Shown: positions 19,545-27,874 of the stretch, in pieces
Layout of the letters: every line of letters begins with the position of its first letter
Position numbering within the stretch: the first letter of the stretch is position 1
Source: Botryococcus braunii
Taxonomy: Eukaryota > Chlorophyta > Trebouxiophyceae
Direction of reading: 5' to 3'
Assembly: GCA_002005505.1 (NCBI GenBank)
Contig: MVGU01001786.1
Coordinates: 10,001 to 40,257, forward strand
DNA: 30,257 bases
Notes under the pieces: model-generated
Database searches by the model: none
The model's input: only the letters and a program-made list of their open reading frames with translations
What the model was told of the DNA's origin: nothing
Made by a program: the position numbers and the translations under genes

Positions 19545-20558
19545 TGTTGTATTGGATGAGTTATTTATGCCTTTCCCTCAGTGGAGTAATAGTGGCTATT
19601 CCGTCAGTGACAATAATAAATGACTAATATGGGCGAAACTACAAAGACTTCGCGGTTAGGAACAATTTGAATGAAGATAAAGATAACGCAAGTTACAGAC
19701 ACGTTTAGTGCAGGAAGGTAGTGGTGCTAGCACGGAGAGGCAAGGCACTTGTTTGGGACTTCACAAGCACTCCGGGTGTTTCCTTAAAGTTGCCTAATCA
19801 GTCCTTGATTGTTCATGTTCTAGACTCTACTCTTCGTCACACAGTAGAGCGAACTTTGACTCACACCCTCCGTGCCGCCACTGCACAGGTAACGTGATTG
19901 TGAATAGATTGGGAGATTTGAGGCTTTGTTGACCTTAGTATTTCGTGTTATGTGTATGTGCTTGGCTATCTTATCATCGGACAGTGAGATTGATCCTTTC
20001 TGAGTACGTACCAGTTAGGGTAGTTTGAATGCCGTTGTTAAGAGAGAGCAAGTGAGCAATTGTAATAGACTTGTTTGGGACTTCACAAGCACTCCGGGTG
20101 TTTCCTTAAAGTTGCCCAATCAGTCCTTGATAGTTCATGTCCTAGACTCTACTCTTCGTCACACAGTAGAGCGAACTTTGACTCACACCCTCCGTGCCGC
20201 CACTGCACAGGTAACGTGATTGTGAATAGATTGGGAGATTTGAGGCTTTGTTGACCTTAGTATTTCGTGTTATGTGTATGTGCTTGGCTATCTTATCATC
20301 GGACAGTGAGATTGATCCTTTCTGAGTACGTACCAGTTAGGGTAGTTTGAATGCCGTTGTTAAGAGAGAGCAAGTGAGCAATTGTAATAGACTTGTTTGG
20401 GACTTCACAAGCACTCCGGGTGTTTCCTTAAAGTTGCCCAATCAGTCCTTGATTGTTCATGTTCTAGACTCTACTCTTCGTCACACAGTAGAGCGAACTT
20501 TGACTCACACCCTCCGTGCCGCCACTGCACAGGAATACGCCAAGCCCATAACCTAACA
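19545..20558 (+). repeat. Copia B 5' LTR (1,014 bp, two extra modules)
   Basis: TGTTGTATTGG...CCTAACA. It equals the 370-bp LTR of copia A plus exactly two 322-bp modules (19889-20210 and 20211-20532). Each module begins GTAACGTGAT and ends with about 140 bp that repeat the LTR segment CTTGTTTGGG...CTGCACAG, so that segment occurs three times. Confidence 0.9.
19889..20532 (+). repeat. Two tandem 322-bp LTR modules
   Basis: Units 19889-20210 and 20211-20532; a third copy is at 4141-4462. Each has a 180-bp part not found in the short LTR (GTAACG...TTGTAATAG) and a copy of LTR sequence. The 180-bp part starts with GT and ends with AG. Confidence 0.92.
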
Positions 20559-20575
20559 GGTTATGGGCCCACCAC
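20559..20575 (+). promoter_or_regulatory. Copia B primer binding site
   Basis: GGTTATGGGCCCACCAC, identical to copia A's site and complementary to the anticodon arm of initiator tRNA-Met. Confidence 0.8.
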
Positions 20576-20624
20576 TCTCCCGTTGAGTGTGGGTGGCTCT
20601 GTAGACGGAGGAAGACAACCGTGA

Positions 20625-20802
20625 ATGGCTAAGAAACGCCGCTCGAAGCAGACGGCAAGAAAAACTACCTGTGTCAACGTTCCTGCTCACCTGAGGACTG
20701 GACCTCCCTCGTACAACGATCGAATCAAGGCTGGGGGACCTCGAGGAGAACGTACACCGGACGAGCGAGCCCTCATTGTCAAAAACTACGTTCTTCATCT
20801 GT
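20625..20802 (+). pseudogene. Copia B ORF1, 5' part
   Basis: Same start and basic N-terminus as copia A ORF1 through ALIVKNYVLHL, then broken by the gypsy-2 LTR. It continues at 27511. It was an open frame before the insertion. Confidence 0.85.
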
Positions 20803-21403
20803 GTAACAGGAATAGTCGCGTGTTATAGGAAAATGACCGGACCACGAGGATTTGGACCTCCATAAAGGTCCCTTCGTGAGTTATGTTCCTCCACGCCAAG
20901 AAGTGGCTACTTCACGCGCCAAGGGAGTGACCCCTTACTTGACAAGGCGCATTGGCGATGGAGACAGGGACACACTTAGAACAGGATAGAATAAGGCTTT
21001 GGCAGAGGAAGGACCGGGCCGGACTGGACGGGTACTGAGGTGGAGCCCAAACAACTTGTAACCATTGTTTTCGCATCCTTTGGCCGTTTCTACTGTATCA
21101 CTGGTGTAACAGGAATAGTCGCGTGTTATAGGAAAATGACCGGACCACGAGGATTTGGACCTCCATAAAGGTCCCTTCGTGAGTTATGTTCCTCCACGCC
21201 AAGAAGTGGCTACTTCACGCGCCAAGGGAGTGACCCCTTACTTGACAAGGCGCATTGGCGATGGAGACAGGGACACACTTAGAACAGGATAGAATAAGGC
21301 TTTGGCAGAGGAAGGACCGGGCCGGACTGGACGGGTACTGAGGTGGAGCCCAAACAACTTGTAACCATTGTTTTCGCATCCTTTGGCCGTTTCTACTGTA
21401 TCA
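20802..21403 (+). repeat. Tandem gypsy-2 LTRs (LTR-CTGG-LTR)
   Basis: A 303-bp unit (TGTAACAGGAATAGTC...TGTATCACTGG) occurs twice in direct tandem and reads identical. TG...CA ends give LTRs 20802-21100 and 21105-21403. The four bases between (CTGG) equal the first four internal bases after the second LTR (CTGGTATCGG). Confidence 0.9.
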
Positions 21404-21404
21404 C

Positions 21405-21416
21405 TGGTATCGGCGA
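21405..21416 (+). promoter_or_regulatory. Gypsy-2 primer binding site
   Basis: TGGTATCGGCGA begins 1 nt after the LTR CA; same 12-mer as in gypsy-1 and gypsy-3. Confidence 0.78.
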
Positions 21417-21619
21417 GAGGGGCCAAATTTTGAGCTCCTCTCGTTGAAAAAATTTCCCAAAGAAGTTTTTCAGAGAATTCTATAGATTCGGATTGGGTTA
21501 AATGTGGTGTGTGTGGCGCTTTTAGGGGCCTACGACTCGGGTCACCGAGTTTAGGGCCCCCACCCGGACTTTCTCGATTTCCTGTGTCACCGAGCCTCGC
21601 CAGCACTGACAGCTCAGAT

Positions 21620-22951
21620 ATGGCTAGACGACAAGTCGAAGAGCTGCAGGCTGCTTTGGCAGAGGCCGAGGGGCGTGAAGCGGCAATGGCTGCCGAACTG
21701 GCTGAGTTACGACAACAGGCAGAAAACGCTGAAGTTGCGGCTCAAAACCCCGCGAACCCACAGGCAAGAATCCCGACCGTTAGAACCCACTTACCGGAAA
21801 AATTCGAGGGACGCAGGGACGATCTCGAACAATTCCTAGACGATGTGAGGTCATATTGTGAACTCACCGGTGTGCCCGCGAACCTCAGGGTTGACTACGC
21901 AGTGCGCTGCTTAGGAAAGAGCGTGAAAAAGGTGTGGTTAACCAAAAAAGCAGCTTACGTGAGGCAAAATCCAGGTGCTGTCGTGGATTTAGCTCTCTTT
22001 GGGGATCTGTTGTCTTCTGTCTATGATAACACTGATAAGGTTGCAAAGGCAAGGGATAAACTTGATTCCGTATATCAGGGCAACGAATCAGTTGAGAAGT
22101 ATGTTGAGCGCTTTACAACCTTGCTAGCAGAGGTAGAAGTCAGTGGGGACCTATCCATGGGGGAGAAAATCCATAGGTTTCGTAAAGGCCTACGTGAGGA
22201 TTTAAAGAAATATTCAGCAATTAACCCTACAACAGGCAAAGGTTTTGATGATTTGGATGCCTTGATAAGTTTACTCACACGGTACGATGCCGCGGTGGGC
22301 GGGCCCTTACAGGCAAAGAGACTGAGAACCGGCCCCGGGGGCCCTAACTCAAGCATTGCAACCGCCACCGTTGGCCCAGCACCGCACGTTGCTGGCGTCG
22401 GACAGGACTGGACAATCCCCTACTACAGTCATGAATTTGGGATGATGGCAGCTGCACCGATGGTGGCAGCGCCAATCCAGATGGCCCATGGTTACCCTGC
22501 GCCGCTCGCCACGGTCGCCGCGATCCAAGGCGCGACTCCTTATCCCCGCAGGGATGGTTTACCTCCCGAGTATCGGAGGGACACTAGAGTTGCCTTTCCC
22601 CTCAACAGAAGCTGTTACGCGTGCAATACCCCTGGCCATGAATCTTGGTTTTGCCCACTCAAAAAACTTAGAGAGGACCCTAACGCCTATCTTAATCAAC
22701 AACAGTGGGACATCTTGCAACACATTGTGAAGGCCAGACAGGAGGTAAACCAGCCTGCTCCACCAATTCCAGGTCTGGCTGGTGATTTGCTGCGGCGACG
22801 GGTAGGAGGGGGCCACAACAACTTTAGGTCCCTCGGTGTGGGAGCAGCCCCTATGCAAGGGTGGACAGCACAGGGTGGGGCCGGACGGGGACGGAGAATC
22901 AGAGGACGGGGCCGTGGACGGGGCCGGGCAAGGGGACGCGGTAGGCCATGA
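21620..22951 (+). CDS. gag: Gypsy-2 gag
   Basis: The frame is open from before 21509, but the first suitable ATG is at 21620. Encodes about 443 aa: N-terminal coiled coil (RQVEELQAALAEAEGREAAM followed by AELAELRQQAE), Gag core (LPEKFEGRRDDLEQFLDDVR, LDSVYQGNESVEKYVERF, IHRFRKGLREDLKKY), an alanine/proline-rich middle, zinc knuckle CYACNTPGHESWFC, and an arginine-glycine tail (RGRRIRGRGRGRGRARGRGR) likely to bind RNA. The TGA stop (22949-22951) overlaps the pol ATG (22948) as ATGA. Gag builds the particle and packages element RNA. Intact by my reading. Confidence 0.92.
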   Translation: MARRQVEELQAALAEAEGREAAMAAELAELRQQAENAEVAAQNPANPQARIPTVRTHLPEKFEGRRDDLEQFLDDVRSYCELTGVPANLRVDYAVRCLGKSVKKVWLTKKAAYVRQNPGAVVDLALFGDLLSSVYDNTDKVAKARDKLDSVYQGNESVEKYVERFTTLLAEVEVSGDLSMGEKIHRFRKGLREDLKKYSAINPTTGKGFDDLDALISLLTRYDAAVGGPLQAKRLRTGPGGPNSSIATATVGPAPHVAGVGQDWTIPYYSHEFGMMAAAPMVAAPIQMAHGYPAPLATVAAIQGATPYPRRDGLPPEYRRDTRVAFPLNRSCYACNTPGHESWFCPLKKLREDPNAYLNQQQWDILQHIVKARQEVNQPAPPIPGLAGDLLRRRVGGGHNNFRSLGVGAAPMQGWTAQGGAGRGRRIRGRGRGRGRARGRGRP

Positions 22952-25335
22952 GTGGAGTTAGAGAAGGAAACCTCCACACTTTTGTTCCTTGGGAATCTTT
23001 TCATTCTTCTATCGAGCAACGTTGTTCTGAGTTTTTGCATTGTTCTTTTTCTAGAGGCCCCTTTGACAATACCCTACCCGATGGAACGTCTAAACCGACA
23101 TTTGTTGCAGTACCTATAGGTAAAGCGGAGGACACCTTATCCACTTTCCCTCGTGAGCAACAAGCAAATAAACATTTAAGTGCTTGTTTTCTAATGGGTA
23201 GTAAAGTGGCGAAATCCAAGGCAGTGTACCCATGGCTAAAAGGCATGAGAGTTATCCTGCAAGGTACCAAGGGACCTGATGTCCCCTACTCCTATGTAGT
23301 TTACCATGCCGGACCCAAATTTAGCGTATCTTTTGCTCAAGCTTTTTCAAATAGGCATTTAGCAATGCTTTTTCATGTTAACTGTACTGGTGTGAAGGGC
23401 GTCGCTTTAGTCGATACCGGGGCGACGCACTCGTTCGTCAGACAAGACTTCCTAGCTACTCTCGGAGTGAGGCTGTCAAAGAAGTGTGTGGATGTCCAGC
23501 TGGCAGATGGACAGACCATGCGCTCGGCGGGGACAGCTAAGCTCAGGGTGCACTTATCTCAAACATATGTGGAACAGAGGGATTTCATTGTCTGCGAAAC
23601 TCTGTTGGATGGGGTGGACTTAATCCTTGGGGAGGATTTTCTGAAAGAAAGAAAAGCGTTAATTGACTACAATCATGGCGCAGTTCATCTTAAACCGCCT
23701 CATTCCTCACACTACATTACACTCCTCAACCCGCTGCCCCCTAGTGAAAGAGGTACCTTACCGGCGCAAAAAGTGAATGTTATAAGTGAGGGTCAAGCTA
23801 GGCGGGCTATGCGAAAGGGTTGTCCAGGGTTTTGGGGGGTTGTGCGAGAGGCAAGGAGTGGACAGGACTCAGTTTGTGCAACACACTATCTCCATAGGGT
23901 TGCAGTGGCAACTACAGAGGGGGATAATCCTTGGGACGAAGACAGCGGAGCCACCGGCCTAGATTTAAACGAAAACTCCCGGCGTGTTATTGAGGGTATG
24001 ACTGACAAGCCACAAGACTTGAAGCAATTGTTGTTAGAGTTTTTGGATGTTTTTCCAGAGAAATTGCCAGATTTACCTCCAGACAGGGGCATCTTGCACA
24101 CTATACCTATGACACCCGGCCATACGCCGCCCTGTCGCCCCACTTATAGGTTGGCTGAACCAGAAGTGGCGGAGTGTCGGAGGCAGGTTGAGGAATTACT
24201 AGCACAGGGTTTCATCAGGCCGAGTGCATCACCGTATGGTAGCCCCATATTGTTTGTGAGAAAGAAAGACGGAACATTCCGAATGGTTATAGATTACAGG
24301 GCAGTTAATAACTTAACAAGGAAGGACAAATATCCGTTGCCACGGATAGACGATCTTCTGGACAAGCTGCAGGGTTCAAAGTTCTTTACCTCTTTTGATC
24401 TCTTGTCAGGTTACCATCAAGTGCGATTACATGAATCCGATGTTCCCAAAACCGCCTTTAGAACACCCTTAGGTTCATTTGAATTTTTGGTGCTTCCTTT
24501 TGGTCTCACGAATGCTCCCTCCACGTTTCAGAGACTGATGAACAGTGTGTTTCATGATTTTATTCGAGAAGGTTTTGTTGTGGTTTACCTAGATGATTTG
24601 TTGGTATACAGCAAGTCCAGGGAACAGCACTTAGAGCACTTAACTCGCATCCTTACTCGGCTGAGAGAGGAAAAACTTTATGCAAAATTATCCAAGTGTG
24701 AGTTTTTTGCTGACGAGTTGCGGTATTTGGGACATGTCGTGGGGCGCGACGGCATCAAAGTTGACCCTGCCAAAGTTCGGACTATTGTGGACTGGCCAAC
24801 ACCCACGGGGAGCACGCACGTACGACAATTCTTGGGACTAGCCAACTACTTCCGCAAGTTCGTCCCGGGTTACAGTACGCTCGCGGCCCCCTTAACCCGG
24901 CTCACTGGCAAAGTTCCTTGGACGTGGGGAGAAGCTGAAGAGCACGCGTTTCAAAGTTTAAAAGAAACTTTGTCCAATGCTCCTGTACTAGCACTCCCAG
25001 ACAGTAGCAAGCCTTTCAAAGTGATCTCAGATGCCAGTGACTATGGGGTGGGTGCAGTACTATTGCAAGAAGGTAGACCTGTAGCATACTTCAGTAAAAA
25101 GCTTAGTAATGCCGAACGCAATTATTCCACAACTGAGAAAGAGCTTGCAGGTGTGTTGTATGCCCTCAAGGAGTGGAGGTGTTACTTATTAGGGCAAACT
25201 TTCACAGTTGTTACGGACCATCGCGCGAATAGTTTTTTTGCAAACCCAAACCCTACTCTCACCCAGACGGGCGCGCTGGGCGGAGTTTCTACAGTTATTC
25301 GACATCCAATGGGAATATGCGCCGGGATCCACTAA
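22948..25335 (+). pseudogene. pol: Gypsy-2 pol: protease, RT, RNase H (frameshifted at end)
   Basis: ATG 22948 overlaps the gag stop, frame -1 relative to gag. Residues: protease VDTGATHSF (Asp 156); reverse transcriptase from about 400, with FDLLSGYHQVRL (483-494) and YLDD (547-550); RNase H Asp 695 (SDASDYG), TTEKELA (728-734), Asp 757 (TDHRA). After about residue 765 the reading becomes unrelated and stops at 25335. The continuation (RRARWAEFLQLFDIQWEYAP) is in frame 2 from about 25240. A one-base indel between about 25232 and 25262 therefore separates this part from 25208-27094. About 130 N-terminal residues before the protease have no clear family match. Confidence 0.93.
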
Positions 25336-27094
25336 CCCTGCTGACCCATTGTCTAGGAGTCCTCACTTAGCCGGGGCCCACGTCCGAGCCCTAGCTCGGG
25401 CCCAGGCTGGGGTTCAGGCGTCGGTTCAGGCTAGGGCAGGGCCCCTGGGGGAGCACTCTCCCCCTGTCGGAGTAGGAGCGATGGGGGTTGGGGAGGCTGC
25501 AGACTCCACCACCCTACCCACGCCGATGGACGGGTTGAGGGGATGGGGAAGGGTTTTAAGTGAGGCATATGAGATAGATGATTGGCTCCATCGTAAACAA
25601 AATCGCCGCAAGTTAAGCTTCCATAGTGGCTTGTGGAAGCGCGGTGCGCGCATTTACGTTCCCTCCCACCATATGAGTTCTGACGGTGTCGAACGTAACC
25701 TTCGTAGAGAAATCCTGGAAAATTTGCATGGACCACCTATAGTTGGTCATCCAGGCAGGGACAGGACCCTCGAATTAGTTCAACGTTCCTGGTGGTGGCC
25801 AGGGATGGCCTCAGATGTGGCTGACTTTGTGGCCCAATGTGACTCGTGTCAGCGTGTCAAAGCCCCAGCACACTTACCTGTAGGGTTACTACACCCTCTA
25901 GAAATACCTGACAGAAAGTGGCAATCAATGTCTATGGACCTAATCACTGGACTGCCAAGAACTAAGGAAGGATATGACGCTATCTGGGTTGCTGTTGATA
26001 GGTTGTCAAAGTATGCGCACTTCGGTCCGACGACCACTGACGCAAGTGCAGAAGTGATAGCTCAACTGTTACGGACCCGGGTTTTCACCTTGCATGGGTT
26101 TCCCACTCACATTGTATCAGACAGAGATCCTAGGTGGGTGGGTCGCTTCTGTCAAGAGCTCTTTCGGTTGACCGGTTGTCGCTCTGCGCTATCTACAGCG
26201 TTTCATCCGCAGACCGACGGTCAAACGGAACGAATTAATAGGATTTTGGAGGATTATTTGCGTCATTACGTCACTGGAAGACACAACGACTGGGATAAAC
26301 ATTTGTGTGAGGCTGAATTTTCTTACAACAACACTTTTCAGCAATCAATCAACACTACTCCATTTAGGTTGACTTTCGGTCAGGATCCCACGATTCCCTT
26401 CCAGGAAGTCTATGAAGGTGTGACATCTTCTGTACGTGAGTATGTACCGGCAGCAGCAGAGTTTGTACGAAGGATGAGATGGGATCTAGAAAGAGCGCGG
26501 ACATGTCTCAAAGCTGCGCAGGACCGCATGAAGGCATATGCGGACGCGAGGAGAAAAGATGCTCCTATTTTAAAAATAGGCCAACCTGTCCTCCTCTCAA
26601 CAAAGAATCTGAAATTCAAGCATACTCGGACAAGAAAACTCTTACCTCGGTTTATTGGGCCTTTTCCCATCGTCCAGGAGGTATCATCGGTAGCTTTCAG
26701 AATTAGGCTTCCAAAAACTCTGAGGGTTCATGATGTCTTCCATGTTTCTATGCTTAAGCCTTATAAGGAAGGTGGGACGGTACAACCTCCTCCTCTACCT
26801 GAGATTATTGATGGAGAAGAGGAGTATGAGGTCGAGGCTGTGCTAGCTCATAGGGAACGAAAGTTACGAGGTCGAAAAACTGCGCGAGAATATCTTGTAA
26901 AGTGGACCGGGTATCAGGATATTCATAATACTTGGGAGCCAGAGGATAACTTAGAACACGCCAGGGAGGCGTTACAGCGGTACTGGGATTTAACCACGGA
27001 GCACAGGCCGGAACAAAAAGAAAAGGTGGACAAGAAACGTAAAGGACGTGGTAAAAATGCTGAGAAGCAGCGGAAGCGCGCTAGGCGCGCTTAG
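25240..27094 (+). pseudogene. pol: Gypsy-2 pol, 3' part: RNase H end, integrase, chromodomain
   Basis: Continues pol in frame 2; the apparent start at 25208 is not genuine. Numbered from 25208: RNase H end NPADPLSRS (43-51); an Ala/Gly-rich spacer (55-100, with RALARAQAGVQASVQARAG); integrase zinc ligands His174, His181, Cys211, Cys214; catalytic Asp244 (SMDLITGLP), Asp305 (SDRDPRW), Glu341 (DGQTERINR); C-terminal integrase domain with HDVFHVSMLKPYK; chromodomain 539-590 (YEVEAVLAHRER, EYLVKWTGYQDIHNTWEPED); lysine/arginine-rich tail (EKQRKRARRA), a possible nuclear signal. Ends TAG 27092-27094. All catalytic residues are present, so the only lesion seen in pol is the upstream frameshift. Confidence 0.93.
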
Positions 27095-27510
27095 TGCTCT
27101 GGCAGGTCGGGTCGGCCCCTCGGTGCGTCCTTGGGCCACCTTGGAAGCTCTAAGCTTGGCCCTTAGAGTGTACCCTGGGGGTATCCCAGTACTAGAGCGC
27201 ACTCGGATGAATAGGACGTAAGCGGGGTAGAATGTCTACCTCAGGTGCGTGCGGTGATGACCGCTCACCCTGGACAGGACTCGTCGAGGTAGGGTGTCGT
27301 CTACCTCGGGTGCATGCGGTGCTGACTGCTCACCCTTGTCAGGTTTCGGACGTCAATCATGTAATGTCGCGACATCCGTGCTAGCTCGCGCTGTAGCGTA
27401 ACGCCCGACGCAGATGGGTGGCCCCACTGCCGTTGGGTAGAATTCCTATTGGACAGGACGGGCGAATTTATGTATGGACGGGACAGATTTTACATTGTTA
27501 TACGGACAGG
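27095..27510 (+). other. Gypsy-2 3' non-coding region with an imperfect tandem repeat
   Basis: No gene. Two diverged copies of a unit like GGTAG..TGTCTACCTC.GGTGC.TGCGGTG.TGAC.GCTCACCCT lie at about 27226-27272 and 27290-27338. No polypurine tract followed by TGTAACAGG is present, so the 3' LTR is absent. Confidence 0.7.
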
Positions 27511-27828
27511 GCTGGACGCCCGCTTCCTCTGCCATCGTGGTTTGCGGACAGATTCCCTGTGTATCCAGCTTATAAATTCACCCCATGGGAGATTTCGTTT
27601 GTGAATCTTGAGCCTGGGTTCATCACGAAGGCTAAGTTCCTGAAGTATTGGCGTACCATTGTTTGGCTGAACAGAGAGCAGGAAACAGCCGAAATTGCAG
27701 CGTACAACTCAGTGGAGTTAGCATTGTCCACAATCCCAGTAGCTGCTTTCAAAGACACCCTGTCTCTGAGTGTTCGATGTGAAGCTGACTGGGAGACGGA
27801 GTCAGACAGTGACCAGTCCGTTGGTTGA
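27511..27828 (+). pseudogene. Copia B ORF1, 3' part
   Basis: Resumes at GCTGGACGCC, matching copia A from 4735, and ends with the same DSDQSVG and TGA (27826-27828). A reading frame from 27418 that appears to add an N-terminus is a chance fusion of gypsy-2 3' sequence to ORF1. Confidence 0.85.
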
Positions 27829-27874
27829 GATGACTGTCTGAATGTTTTCTTGATAATCGTATAGCGTGCAGACA

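Larger units (their letters stand above)
20802..27510 (+). mobile_element. Ty3/gypsy chromovirus 2, inserted in copia B ORF1
   Basis: Left end: two identical LTR copies (20802-21100 and 21105-21403) separated by CTGG; then primer site, gag (21620-22951), pol (22948-27094) and a 3' non-coding region. No third LTR copy is found at the right end. The join to copia at 27510/27511 has no target duplication and lacks two copia bases (AC, 4733-4734 in copy A), so the 3' end was lost by deletion or misassembly. Confidence 0.92.

Noticed and set aside
19545..19623. Read-through tail of gypsy-3 gag (VVLDELFMPFPQWSNSGYSV)
   Set aside because: It is copia LTR sequence, identical to 10517 onward.
19889..20532. 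CRISPR-like or satellite array from the regular 322-bp spacing
   Set aside because: Only two adjacent units, far too long, and wholly explained as LTR modules.
27418..27828. 136-aa ORF as a separate gene
   Set aside because: Chance fusion of gypsy-2 3' sequence to the ORF1 remainder.
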